Origin: an uncultured Acidimicrobiales bacterium
GTDB taxonomy: Bacteria; Actinomycetota; Acidimicrobiia; Acidimicrobiales; SZUA-35
Reading direction: 5' to 3'
Assembly (NCBI GenBank): GCA_938021675.1
Contig: CALIFY010000055.1
Location: 1-33,798, forward strand
DNA length: 33,798 nt
A program made the translations under genes and the position numbers. This document shows positions 1 through 8,386 of the stretch, piece by piece (the stretch's first letter is position 1; each line of letters starts with the position of its first letter). The notes below the pieces were generated by a model, which did no database searches, had not been told where the DNA came from, and saw nothing but the letters and a program-made list of their open reading frames with translations.

Positions 1-111
1 ACGACACCAGCTCCGCTGAGCCAGCCAACTCCAAATCTCTTCTTTCATCATTCCTCATCACAAATGATCCTTCCCGGACCACGACCTCAGGCCGCGGACC
101 GTGTCAGACCA

Positions 112-141
112 CCCCACTTACACAAACCGTGCAACAGTCCC
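112..141. mobile_element. possible terminal inverted repeat of an IS256-like element
   Basis: The stretch ending in CACAAACCGTGCAACAGTCC resembles, from memory, the outer ends of IS256-family elements, which often contain TGTGTAA in the inward orientation (here the reverse complement TTACACA). No transposase is visible; the body would lie left of the window. A short frame ending in TGA near position 18 could be a transposase C-terminus but cannot be identified. The call rests on resemblance only. Positions 142-204 hold nothing else that I recognise. Confidence 0.25.
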
Positions 142-204
142 ATGAAACTCGCTGCCGTCGTCGTGGTGACCTTCGCGAGTGAGTGCGGCGCTGTGTTGTT
201 TCGG

Positions 205-1047
205 TTATTCAAGGCTGGGGTCGGTGAATTCGATCACGGTCTTGAGTAGATCGGCGAACTGTTCGGGGGTGTGGGTGAGCTGTTGTTTGCGTCGCCAGGC
301 CTGCCAGCGTGGTTGGGCGATGACGGCGTAGCCATCCAGCATCGATGACAGCGATTCGGTCGTGACTTGTCGATGCTCGGCGACTCGTTTGATTGCTTCG
401 TCGAGGATCTTGCGGTCAATGGTTGCGGTGGACAGGGCGGCGATGTCGACGAAGTCTCGCCATCTCGTGTTTGCGGTGCCGCGCTGGAGAGCGGTCACGG
501 TTTTCTCGGCGAGCACGAGTTCGACTGAGTATCCCTTGATTTGCAACGGGGTCGTCCTGAGCAGCCGCGGGAGTTCGACTTGGCGTGGCGCTGGCCACAG
601 CGGGTCGCCGATGTTGATGTCGACGTGGAAGCGGATCTTTGCGGTGGCGAGTGTGCCGCTGATCTTGGACCGAACTCCTGGGTATGCGTCGAGGTCTCGG
701 ATGTCTTTGACGCTGGTCTTGGCGGGGTCGAACTCGAGGCCGTCCTCAACGTTGATGGCCAGGATGTCGTTGACGATGTCGCGGATGTTGTCGTGGTCGG
801 CCTGAATCTGGGAGGCGGCGAAGTCGATGTCTCTGGTGGGTCGGCGTTCGGAGTAGGCGGCGAGCAAGACGCCACCCTTCAAAACAAGGTGCTCACTGTG
901 GGCGGATCGTGTGAGCCGGTCGAGGAATCCTTCGAGGGCGTAGAGCTGGTGGAGTTCGTCGGTTGGTCGCTGAGTGTTGGTGGCGAGTCTTCGGAGGTCG
1001 AGGTAGGCGGCGCCGCCGGGAGTGGAGCGGTCTGGTCGGTTGGTCAC
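205..1047 (-). CDS. abiEii: AbiEii/AbiGii-family nucleotidyltransferase toxin
   Basis: This is the toxin half of a type IV toxin-antitoxin / abortive infection pair. The family are DNA polymerase beta-like nucleotidyltransferases; some members add nucleotides to tRNA acceptor ends (family knowledge). Visible motifs are KGG at residues 57-59, TRDIDF at 71-76 with the metal-binding Asp pair, AKIRFHVDI about 60 residues later, then LAEK and RWRDFVDIAAL near the C-terminal third. The GTG at 1047 was chosen because it overlaps the antitoxin stop as GTGA. A longer reading frame to 1149 would add 34 His/Pro-rich residues that lie in antisense-like sequence of the antitoxin gene. The product is 280 aa, normal for the family, and looks intact. 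Confidence 0.85.
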   Translation of the reverse strand: MTNRPDRSTPGGAAYLDLRRLATNTQRPTDELHQLYALEGFLDRLTRSAHSEHLVLKGGVLLAAYSERRPTRDIDFAASQIQADHDNIRDIVNDILAINVEDGLEFDPAKTSVKDIRDLDAYPGVRSKISGTLATAKIRFHVDINIGDPLWPAPRQVELPRLLRTTPLQIKGYSVELVLAEKTVTALQRGTANTRWRDFVDIAALSTATIDRKILDEAIKRVAEHRQVTTESLSSMLDGYAVIAQPRWQAWRRKQQLTHTPEQFADLLKTVIEFTDPSLE

Positions 1048-1643
1048 AGGATGGTTTGGAGGGTGGTGCGGATGATGGGGGTGGCGGTGGGGAAGTGCTT
1101 GGTCATGGCGAGGAGCTGGCTCGGCTGGTTGCTGGGTTCGCGGAGCCATCGCTTGAGTGCTTGGTGAGCTTGGTCGGTTCCGTAGAGGTGGCGGAGCCGG
1201 TAGGCGTCGATGATCGACCGGGCCGGGTTGTAGATGCCAATGCTGAGATCTTTGGTGAGGGTCAAGCTGTCGCGCCCGATGTCGAACGTGGCGCTATCGA
1301 AGCGGTGCCAGGTGACCGGTGCGGTGGTCTTTGGCGAGCGGTGTTGGCGGGGGAGGGCAGCGTCAATGCTGGGTGGGATGTCGTCAGTGAGATCGTGGCG
1401 GGCGAGCGCTGCGGTGAGGCAGAGCGTTGCTTGCGGGGCGCGGAAAGCAATTTCGGTCAGGTCCGGATCTGCGGTGAAGTCAGGCTTGTTGTAGATGCCG
1501 CGTGCCAGACGTCGGATGGCACCTTTGCTACGCAGTTGTGCGAGGGCTCGGTCGGAGAGGCCTGCTGTCATTGCGTCGCTGTGGCTGAACACCTGTGGGA
1601 GCTCAGCGAGGTCAGAGTCACGCATGTATGAAAGTGTAGCCAT
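1044..1643 (-). CDS. abiEi: AbiEi-type antitoxin / transcriptional repressor
   Basis: This 199-aa protein precedes the AbiEii toxin and overlaps it by four bases (GTGA), the standard antitoxin-first order. The N-terminal part, with residues such as SDRALAQLRSKGAIRRLARGIY, fits a winged helix-turn-helix of the AbiEi_4/DUF6088 type. The rest (NPARSIIDAYRLRHL and following) fits the C-terminal antitoxin domain. Family members neutralise the toxin without a stable protein complex and repress their own promoter. ATG 1643 is taken as the start, with a weak AGG about ten bases upstream. ATG 1625 is an alternative that would leave the inverted repeats entirely in the leader. The pair looks intact and probably belongs to an acquired defence or stabilisation module. 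Confidence 0.8.
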   Translation of the reverse strand: MATLSYMRDSDLAELPQVFSHSDAMTAGLSDRALAQLRSKGAIRRLARGIYNKPDFTADPDLTEIAFRAPQATLCLTAALARHDLTDDIPPSIDAALPRQHRSPKTTAPVTWHRFDSATFDIGRDSLTLTKDLSIGIYNPARSIIDAYRLRHLYGTDQAHQALKRWLREPSNQPSQLLAMTKHFPTATPIIRTTLQTIL

Positions 1644-1666
1644 ATGTCAGGTACCTGGCTACATAT
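1635..1666. promoter_or_regulatory. inverted repeats over the abiE start: probable antitoxin operator
   Basis: TGTAGCC at 1635-1641 and GGCTACA at 1657-1663 form a perfect 7-bp inverted repeat. ATATGT (1642-1647) with ACATAT (1661-1666), and the 10-bp palindrome CAGGTACCTG at 1648-1657, lie in the same stretch. The left arm overlaps the antitoxin ATG. AbiEi proteins are known to bind inverted repeats at their own promoter, so autoregulation is inferred. Confidence 0.45.
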
Positions 1667-2000
1667 TCCTACGTAGAGGATGTCTTGGTTCGTTGTTGCG
1701 GCTGGCCTGCTCGGCTCAATGGTCAGAGCGAGTCCATCCCTACTTCTATCCCTACTTTTCTCCGAAACAGGGGTTTTGGACGGTTTCAACCGAGGAACAC
1801 GCCACCGGAACTCGTTTGGGCGGGCGCGTCGCAATCCAAACACATGCGGGTGTCCATCTTGATGGACCGGGTGGCCATGACCGAGCAGGTAACGCTGCTC
1901 GAAGACACCGACAGCGCGATGGGTGGGTTGCCCGACAGTATCTTGGCCCGCCGGGTTCATCCGCCCAACGGCCAGAAAGTGCGGTTCGAATGTTAGGACG
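1667..2000. other. gap of about 330 nt without a convincing gene
   Basis: This stretch contains a 12-bp tandem repeat at 1736-1759 (ATCCCTACTTCT then ATCCCTACTTTT). It also has a plus-strand frame 1844-1996 (ATG to TAG, 50 codons) whose third positions are mostly G or C, as in real genes here. That frame has no ribosome binding site, promoter or recognisable motif, so it may be a gene remnant. The gap separates the abiE module from core-like genes and could be a junction of acquired DNA. Confidence 0.3.
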
Positions 2001-3467
2001 TCACACTTTGGTGTGGTCGGTGGCCGCGGCCCATGCCGCGTAGCCGCCCAATAGATCGGAGACATCCACGAACCCGATCGCCGCCAGATGGCTGGCGGCG
2101 ATCGACGATCGGAACCCGCCGGCGCAGTACACGATTGTTGGCCGCGATGCGTCGAGCCGTGCCACCTGTTTGTTTAGCTGCGTCAATGGGATAGTCACCG
2201 CTCCATCGATGATGCCGGCCTCCGTTTCTCCGGGTTGGCGGACATCTACAAGCTGCAACCCGTCGATGTTGATCGTTGCCCGTCGTAGGGCAGCGACGTC
2301 TATCCGGGAGCCTTGGACCACATCGTCGGGGTGGTCGGCCAATGTTTCCAAGGGGTCGGCCAGGAAACCGACAACGTTGTCAAACCCGATTCGGGCCAGC
2401 CGATTCTTGGCCTCAAGTTCGGAACCGGATTCGGTCAGCAGGATGATCGGAGCTCCGGGCTGGAGTACACCACCGGCAAATTCGGCGTAGCGTCCGGCCA
2501 TGCCGATATTGATCGATCCGGCCAGGTGGCCGGTAGCGAACTCTTCCGGACTTCGCGTATCGAGTACCGTCGCTCCTCGACGCTGTCGCAACAGGACGTC
2601 GTCCAGCCTGAGTGATGGAGGTGGCGCCATTTCGTCGAGTAGTGGTCGAAGCTGACGGTTGAGCAGTGCGTCGTGGGCGAAATATGCCGGTGGGGCCGTT
2701 TGGCCGTCGGTTACCACAGCGATGAAGTCGGCTTTCGACATTGGGGCTAGGGCGTAGTTGGTGGCCCGCTGGTCACCGATCGTCGACCAGGTATCGGTGG
2801 AGAGGTTTTTGCCACAGGCCGAACCGGCTCCATGGGCGGGGTAGACCTTGGTGGCGTCGGGCAACACCAGCAACTTCTGGTGCAGTGAGTCGTAGAGCTG
2901 TCCCGCCAGTTCTTCGGAGGTGACGCCCGTCGATGACAACAGGTCTGGACGGCCAACGTCGCCGATGAACAAGGTGTCACCGGTCAAGACGCTGTGAGGA
3001 ATCTCATCTTCAGCCCGCTCATAGACGACGATCGATATCGATTCTGGGGTGTGGCCCGGAGTGTGGCGAATCTCAAGCACAACCTCGCCGAGTTCGATGC
3101 GCTCGCCATCGGTGAGTTTGCGCGATTCGAACTCGGTCTTCGCTGCCGATCCGTAGGCAATCGCCGCCCCGGTGGCATCGGCCAGTTCCAGGTGGCCGGA
3201 GAGAAAGTCGGCGTGGAAATGGGTCTCGATGACCAATTCGATGGTCAGCCTGTGTTGTGCTGCTGTCGCCAGGTATGGAGCGACATCACGGCGGGGGTCG
3301 ACGACGACAGCCCGACCGGTCGACCCATCGCCGATGACGTACGAGGCTTGTGACAGGCAGTCGAGGTAGTGCTGCTCAAAGATCATCCTGGCCAGCGCTT
3401 TCTTTGATCGAGGGCTAGTCTGCTCGACCCTCTGAACGTACTTGAGATCAATTGTACGGTCATTCAT
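2001..3467 (-). CDS. CstB-like persulfide dioxygenase-rhodanese fusion
   Basis: The N-terminal half is a metallo-beta-lactamase fold domain of the ETHE1/persulfide dioxygenase type: THFHADF at 82-88 (metal site HxHxD at 83-87), then PGHTPESIS, LTGDTLFIGDVGRPDL and YPAHGAGS. Two rhodanese domains follow. The first has no cysteine in its active-site loop (ILLTESGSE) and is probably structural. The second has CAGGFRS with Cys448. This dioxygenase / dead rhodanese / live rhodanese order matches S. aureus CstB, which oxidises persulfides and makes thiosulfate. ATG 3467 gives 488 aa; ATG 3386 (MIFEQ) is the more usual N-terminus of the family and may be the true start. It lies 115 nt downstream of the ABC ATPase gene on the same strand and could be cotranscribed. 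Confidence 0.85.
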   Translation of the reverse strand: MNDRTIDLKYVQRVEQTSPRSKKALARMIFEQHYLDCLSQASYVIGDGSTGRAVVVDPRRDVAPYLATAAQHRLTIELVIETHFHADFLSGHLELADATGAAIAYGSAAKTEFESRKLTDGERIELGEVVLEIRHTPGHTPESISIVVYERAEDEIPHSVLTGDTLFIGDVGRPDLLSSTGVTSEELAGQLYDSLHQKLLVLPDATKVYPAHGAGSACGKNLSTDTWSTIGDQRATNYALAPMSKADFIAVVTDGQTAPPAYFAHDALLNRQLRPLLDEMAPPPSLRLDDVLLRQRRGATVLDTRSPEEFATGHLAGSINIGMAGRYAEFAGGVLQPGAPIILLTESGSELEAKNRLARIGFDNVVGFLADPLETLADHPDDVVQGSRIDVAALRRATINIDGLQLVDVRQPGETEAGIIDGAVTIPLTQLNKQVARLDASRPTIVYCAGGFRSSIAASHLAAIGFVDVSDLLGGYAAWAAATDHTKV

Positions 3468-3582
3468 ACCATTGCGTCCAGATGGTATCTGCGCCGGGTA
3501 TTGCGCCGATCCGCTCGATCTGTGATTTTCGACCTTCGAGGACTAGCGTCGATCGGCTCACCGTCGGTGCACGGATCGAGGT

Positions 3583-4647
3583 CTACTCGGGGAGCAGCCA
3601 CACCTTTTCTGGCGGGAACCGAACCGTGACCGGCCGACCGCTGGCCAGCGCGTCGAATCGGCGTGGCTCGGTGATGGCATCGAAGGAGCGAGATCCGACC
3701 GCCACCTCGAATCGGGCGTACCGGCCGCCGTAGAGGGAAGACCGAACGACGCCGGCCACAGTGTTGACCAGCGGCGTGTCGACATCTCCGCCGGCAGTGG
3801 GAATCTCGATACCGACATCTTCTGGGCGAATGGTCAACACCGCTGGCCCCGACGTCGCGGTCTTCGACGGAACGGTGAACGAGCCGATGTCGGTGTGAAA
3901 GAGTCCATCGGTCCATGTGCCCGGCAGGAAGTTCGATCCCCCAAAGAACCGAGCGACGGCGGCCGACGCCGGCCGCTCGAAGAATGCCTTTGGCGAATCG
4001 ACCTGGCGAATCGAGCCATCGAGCAACAAGCCCACCCGGTCGGCAAGAATGACCGCTTCCTCCTGATCATGGGTGACGACAACCGTCGTAATGCCAAGGG
4101 CGGAGTGGATTGAATGGATCAACTCTCGCATCTCGTCACGGAGATGGGCATCGAGGTTGCTGAGCGGCTCGTCGAGGAGGAGGACCCGAGGTTCGATGAC
4201 GAGTGCCCTGGCCAACGCCACCCGTTGCTGTTGTCCGCCCGAGAGTGAGGCCGGTGTCCGCCGGCCGATATCCGGCAGCTGAACGAGTTCGAGCATGTCG
4301 GCGACCCGAGACCGTAGTTCAGTCTTCGGGACCCGCCGCATTTTCAATCCGAACCCCACGTTGTCGGCCACCGACAAGTAGGGGAATAGCAGATGGTTTT
4401 GGAACACCATGACCGCCTCACGGTCTTCTGGCGCAAGTGCAATGACCGATTGGTTGTCGAACCGGATCTCTCCTGCGGTCGGTGTAAGAAGGCCGGCGAT
4501 CAGTTTCAGCGTGGTTGTCTTTCCGCAGCCCGATGGACCGAGCAAAGCCGTGAGGCTGCCGGACTCGATGGTGATGTCGAGCTGGTCGATCACCGGAGCG
4601 TCGGCGCCGAATCGTTTGACAAGCCCCGCTAGCGTCACTGTGGTCAC
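3583..4647 (-). CDS. ABC importer ATPase of a YnjBCD-like transporter
   Basis: This 354-aa ATPase has all nucleotide-binding motifs: Walker A GPSGCGKTT at 37-45, Q-loop VFQNHLLFPYLS, signature LSGGQQQRVALARAL, Walker B VLLLDEPLSNLD and switch VTHDQEEA. A C-terminal TOBE-like region of about 110 residues follows, as in the PotA/FbpC group. E. coli YnjD, the ATPase of the related system, is much shorter and lacks this extension. The ATG overlaps the stop of the upstream permease gene as ATGA, so it is the last of five coupled genes. It powers import of an unidentified solute bound by the lipoprotein encoded at 6364-7665. Confidence 0.9.
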   Translation of the reverse strand: MTTVTLAGLVKRFGADAPVIDQLDITIESGSLTALLGPSGCGKTTTLKLIAGLLTPTAGEIRFDNQSVIALAPEDREAVMVFQNHLLFPYLSVADNVGFGLKMRRVPKTELRSRVADMLELVQLPDIGRRTPASLSGGQQQRVALARALVIEPRVLLLDEPLSNLDAHLRDEMRELIHSIHSALGITTVVVTHDQEEAVILADRVGLLLDGSIRQVDSPKAFFERPASAAVARFFGGSNFLPGTWTDGLFHTDIGSFTVPSKTATSGPAVLTIRPEDVGIEIPTAGGDVDTPLVNTVAGVVRSSLYGGRYARFEVAVGSRSFDAITEPRRFDALASGRPVTVRFPPEKVWLLPE

Positions 4648-5471
4648 AGTTTTTGGAGCCCCCCGAGCGCAGCACTATTCCCCGACAAGTGCCGCGAACT
4701 CAGCCACAGAGCGACAACGCCGGGGGCGATGTACACCAGGCTGAGCGCACCGGCTATCGCGTTTTCGCCGCTGCGGGCGAAACTGAACAGCAGCAACGGG
4801 AGGGTCACGACCTCCCCACCGCCGATCAAGAGCGTGAGCACGTACTGGCTCGACGAAATCAAGAACGTAAACAGTGCCCCCACCGCCACCCCGGGACCGA
4901 CGGCGGGCAGTGTCACGAATCGTTGAGTGGCGAGCGCGCTCGCGCCGAGCGACCGGGCCTGAAGCTCGTAGTCGGTGTCGAAGTTGGCGAAGACGCCGGA
5001 AACGAGCAACGTAAGGTACGGCACGGTCGGAACGAGATGGACAACCGCAACACCGAGTCGAGAGTTGGCGATGCCATACCTAATAAATAGGCCGTGAATG
5101 CCAAGCGCCACCGCAACCCCAGGCACCACTATCGGGGCCAGTATCAACAATTCGACGACCCGTTTTCCTGGAAACTCATTGAGCCCGAGTGCTCGCCCGG
5201 CTGGTACCCCGATAAGTGTGGCCAAGACGGTCACCAACGAGGCGACTGCGACGGTGTCGGCCGTGGCAGCAGCAAGATTGTTGGCCGGACTGAGAACAGC
5301 GACCCAAGCCTCAAGACTCCACACACTCGGCACCACGTCGGGATAGAACCACCGGAACGAAACCGACCAAACCGCAAGCGGCAGGATTGGTAGGGCGAGG
5401 GCAATGAGTAGCAGCCCCACCCCGAGGTGACGGAGTGGACGGACCGTCCGTCGTGGACTGCGGTCAGCCAC
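4644..5471 (-). CDS. ABC transporter permease (second of two)
   Basis: This is a binding-protein-dependent inner membrane permease of about 275 aa with roughly six hydrophobic segments. The EAA-like loop reads ELQARSLGASALATQRF, followed by TLPAVGPG. The open frame extends to 5660, but that N-terminal part is Arg/Ser-rich and overlaps the preceding permease in another frame. GTG 5471 gives an 8-nt overlap with the upstream gene and a normal N-terminus (short basic stretch then the first membrane helix). It pairs with the permease at 5464-6351. E. coli YnjC is a single fused protein, so here the permease is split into two. Confidence 0.85.
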   Translation of the reverse strand: MADRSPRRTVRPLRHLGVGLLLIALALPILPLAVWSVSFRWFYPDVVPSVWSLEAWVAVLSPANNLAAATADTVAVASLVTVLATLIGVPAGRALGLNEFPGKRVVELLILAPIVVPGVAVALGIHGLFIRYGIANSRLGVAVVHLVPTVPYLTLLVSGVFANFDTDYELQARSLGASALATQRFVTLPAVGPGVAVGALFTFLISSSQYVLTLLIGGGEVVTLPLLLFSFARSGENAIAGALSLVYIAPGVVALWLSSRHLSGNSAALGGLQKL

Positions 5472-6351
5472 GGGAGTAGTGGCGGGTGAGCGCCAGGTAG
5501 GCCGAGATGATGAGGGCGCTCGTGCCGGCGATAACCATAGATATCGCCATCGCTTCTGGTCGAGCGGCCAGATCGACATCGGTGTAACTGCGGTAGGCCA
5601 GTACCGGGAGCGTCGTCGGTGCGGTTCGGCCGAGCAGGAATGGCACTTCGAACGCTCCAAAGGTGAAGGCGAACACGATCACCGAGGCCGGGACCAACCC
5701 GGGCAGCACCAACGGCATCGTGACATACCGGAATGTTTGCCAACGTCCCGCCCCCAGCGATCTGGCAGCGGACTCGTAGTCCTCGCCGACCGACGCCAGA
5801 ATTGCCAGCACGACTATTCCGATGAAGGGCGTCTCTTTCCACACGTACTCCACGATGATGCCGATGGCCCACGGGTCAGCGACCAACGCGGGAAAGTCGG
5901 CCGGTCGGTCGGTGAGACCGGCACTCCGGGCCAACCTCGACGCCAAACCACCCTGAGATAACAAATACGATATTCCGATGGCGCCAACGGCGTGCGGGAC
6001 CGTAAGATTAAGTGAAAACATGAAGTAGAAGAGGCGCTGTCTCAAGACAAGAGGGCGGAGCAGTAAGGCAGCTGCTACCGCGAGCACACTGGAGATAGCG
6101 GTCGCTGTAAAGGAGATATACGACGTTACAGCCAGGCTTCGAAGGAAGGTTTCGTCGCCGAGTACAGCCCTGTATGCGTCGAGATTCGGCTCGGTGAGAC
6201 CGATGAGCGGAAAGTAGTTCAGGCTCCTGGCCAGGCCAGCGATGAGTCCGCCAACAAAAAGCATCACGATGACCGTCATCGCCGGCGTCAGCAGCAGCCA
6301 AATCCGGAGTCGCTGCAAGGCGTTTTCTGACAGCTTGTTCCTCACGGTCAT
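5464..6351 (-). CDS. ABC transporter permease (first of two)
   Basis: This 295-aa membrane protein starts with a short basic N-terminus and a long hydrophobic helix (LLLTPAMTVIVMLFVGGLIA). It carries the EAA loop YESAARSLGAGRWQTF followed by VTMPLVLPGLVPA, the site that docks onto the ATPase. An AAAGG stretch lies just upstream of ATG 6351. The gene is 12 nt downstream of the binding protein stop and overlaps the next permease by 8 nt, placing it in the middle of the transport operon. Confidence 0.9.
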   Translation of the reverse strand: MTVRNKLSENALQRLRIWLLLTPAMTVIVMLFVGGLIAGLARSLNYFPLIGLTEPNLDAYRAVLGDETFLRSLAVTSYISFTATAISSVLAVAAALLLRPLVLRQRLFYFMFSLNLTVPHAVGAIGISYLLSQGGLASRLARSAGLTDRPADFPALVADPWAIGIIVEYVWKETPFIGIVVLAILASVGEDYESAARSLGAGRWQTFRYVTMPLVLPGLVPASVIVFAFTFGAFEVPFLLGRTAPTTLPVLAYRSYTDVDLAARPEAMAISMVIAGTSALIISAYLALTRHYSRG

Positions 6352-6363
6352 AGACCCTTTGGG

Positions 6364-7665
6364 CTACCGCTCCGCCACGTTGGCCGACCAGTCTCGTTCT
6401 ATCCCCGTCACCCAATCTGCCTGCAGCTCTGGCAAGGCCAGTGGCGCCAACTCCTCAGGGGCTACTACCGACGGGTGCCGCGGAACGGCTTGGAACATGG
6501 CTTGCATATCTTCTGGCAAGCGATCGACGTCGAGCACTGTTTGAGGCCCCCAAACGGCTGGGTCGGCTTTTTCCAGCTGCGCCTCGGCCGATAGCAGGTA
6601 GTTGGCCACCACCAAAGCCGCCGCCTTGTTCGAGGAGTTGAAGGGGATTGCCGTGAAGTTTAGGTTGGCCATCGTGCCGCTCTGAAGCCCGTACGTCCTC
6701 GTCGTCTCGGGAAAAAGGCCGTCGTCTACGGCCAGGCCTACCTCGGCTGGCTCGTAGGTCATGTTCAGCGAGACTTCCGAATTGGCGAAGAGTTGGTCGA
6801 GCGCTGGTTTATCGGCTGGATACGTATCGCCGCCCCGCCACAGGCAAGGCTCGACCTCGTTTAGGGTTGCCCAGGTCGCCGCGGCCACCTCCTCATACAC
6901 CTCGTCATCGAAGGCGCCGAGTAGTACGTCGAGGCCCCCCTCGTCGGCGAACAGGCGGTCCGCCTCGTTGTAGAACACGTGGCGCACGAACACGCTTCCG
7001 GTGAAGTCTGGCGGCGCCGGATAGGTGACGGTCCCGGGGTTGGCGCAGGCAAATTCCAGCAGTGCGTCGATATCGGTTGGTGGTGTGGTCAGGGTGGCGC
7101 TGTCGTAGATCAACGCGACCTGGGCGCGATTCCAAGGCACCTCACATTGGTCGACGGGAGTGCCGAAATCGAAAAGCACCGCGGGGTCGTCTCGATCAAC
7201 GAACTCCATGCTGGGAAGCACATCCCAGTAACCGCAGAAGAGGAGACCACCCTGTTTCATCGTTCGAAAATTCTCGCCATTTATCCAGATGAGGTCAACC
7301 GAGCCGTCCGATAGTCTGCCGGCTTCTGCCTCGCTCAATACTTGGTTTACCGCGTCGGCGGTATCTGACACACCGACCCGATTGATCGTGATGTCGAACT
7401 GTTCGGCCATGTCGTCGGCGACCTCGGTGCTTATGTAGCTGTTGATCTGGTCCGACCCGCCCCAGAGGAACCAGTCGACCGTTCCGCCTTCGGCCTCGGC
7501 GACAATCTCGTCCCAGTTCGCACCGGCCAGTTCGCTTTCTTCGAGGTCGACGAGGCCAACCGCATCCGATTCGTTTTGAGAGCTACCTGTGCTGCAGGCG
7601 GCCGCTGTCCCAGCGAGTGCGGCCAACACCGCCAGGGAATGGAATAGTCGCTGTCGTCTCGTCAT
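6364..7665 (-). CDS. YnjB-family ABC transporter substrate-binding lipoprotein
   Basis: The 433-aa product begins with a basic n-region, a hydrophobic stretch and lipobox TAAAC (Cys24), so it should be a surface lipoprotein. The mature part matches what I remember of E. coli YnjB: GGTVDWFLWGGSDQIN, then GSVDLIWINGENF and a conserved GLLFCGYW segment. The YnjBCD substrate is not established; database names mentioning thiamine are predictions. The open frame continues to 8403, but the start at 7665 is set by the lipoprotein signal and by ATGA overlap with the cytidylyltransferase stop at 7662. It feeds the two permeases and ATPase encoded directly downstream. Confidence 0.9.
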   Translation of the reverse strand: MTRRQRLFHSLAVLAALAGTAAACSTGSSQNESDAVGLVDLEESELAGANWDEIVAEAEGGTVDWFLWGGSDQINSYISTEVADDMAEQFDITINRVGVSDTADAVNQVLSEAEAGRLSDGSVDLIWINGENFRTMKQGGLLFCGYWDVLPSMEFVDRDDPAVLFDFGTPVDQCEVPWNRAQVALIYDSATLTTPPTDIDALLEFACANPGTVTYPAPPDFTGSVFVRHVFYNEADRLFADEGGLDVLLGAFDDEVYEEVAAATWATLNEVEPCLWRGGDTYPADKPALDQLFANSEVSLNMTYEPAEVGLAVDDGLFPETTRTYGLQSGTMANLNFTAIPFNSSNKAAALVVANYLLSAEAQLEKADPAVWGPQTVLDVDRLPEDMQAMFQAVPRHPSVVAPEELAPLALPELQADWVTGIERDWSANVAER

Positions 7666-8369
7666 CTGTGTCGACGGTCTCCTGTTGGGAGGTCGAGGTC
7701 TAGGGCGGCCAGGGCTCGGATGACCCGCAGACTGGTCTGGTCGGTCAGGTGAAGGTTGGTCAACTCGCCATCGACGGCCACGACGATGCCGCCGATCGCC
7801 TCGACAGCGATCGACTCTTCGACCACCGAACCGGGAGCGTTCAGCGCACGCTCCAACATGGTCCGGTCGTAGGCCATAGGTGACTGCGACGAACCAAAAC
7901 CTTCCCGGCCGACGGTCACCAGGCGGCCGTCGGTGGTGAAGCGTTTGATCGTGTCGACCGCGGCCAGCACCGGGACCACGGCATGGGCGCCGTCCCGTAC
8001 CGAAGCGACGACACGGTCGACGAGGTTGATCGACGCCAAGGGGTGGGAGGCACTGTGGACCACGACGATCTCGGCCTCGGGGGGAAGTGCGGCGACGCCG
8101 GCGGCCAGGGACCCAAGCCGGTCCGGGCCGCCGGCGACGACGGCATCGACCGCTGGCCCATCCCAGTCGGCGGTCGGCGGGAGGACGAGCCCGATCCAGG
8201 TACATACCGCGGCGCACGTTGCGATGGTCTGGTCGACGACCCGGATGCCGGGCATCAACTCCACGAACTGTTTCTTGGTGCCGGCCTGTTTGTCGGCGTC
8301 GTGTGGCGCCGTAGGAGCCATTCGGGTTCCGGAGCCGGCTGCTAGCACGATGGCTGCGACATCGCTCAT
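7662..8369 (-). CDS. divergent IspD/TarI-like cytidylyltransferase
   Basis: This 235-aa protein has the nucleotidyltransferase fold of 2-C-methylerythritol 4-phosphate and ribitol-phosphate cytidylyltransferases: AAGSGTRM at 10-17, KKQF at 32-35, GGPDRLGSL at 80-88 and TIK at 140-142. Several IspD signatures have changed. The VHDAARP motif, whose Asp helps bind metal in IspD, reads VHSASHP at 104-110. The usual QTPQ region reads SQSPMAY at 162-167. A different phospho-alcohol substrate, or loss of activity, is possible; it is unlikely to be the housekeeping IspD. It is first in the ABC operon (ATGA overlap with the binding protein), so its role is probably linked to the imported solute. Confidence 0.8.
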   Translation of the reverse strand: MSDVAAIVLAAGSGTRMAPTAPHDADKQAGTKKQFVELMPGIRVVDQTIATCAAVCTWIGLVLPPTADWDGPAVDAVVAGGPDRLGSLAAGVAALPPEAEIVVVHSASHPLASINLVDRVVASVRDGAHAVVPVLAAVDTIKRFTTDGRLVTVGREGFGSSQSPMAYDRTMLERALNAPGSVVEESIAVEAIGGIVVAVDGELTNLHLTDQTSLRVIRALAALDLDLPTGDRRHR

Positions 8370-8386
8370 GGGAGATGTCTACCAGC

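Noticed and set aside
1714-1729. tRNA D-arm-like GCTCAATGGTCAGAGC
   Set aside because: No acceptor stem, anticodon arm or T-arm can be folded around it.
1568-2065. 165-aa minus-strand frame between abiE and the CstB-like gene
   Set aside because: No family features and its ends overlap both real genes; the coding bias in 1844-1996 is on the plus strand.
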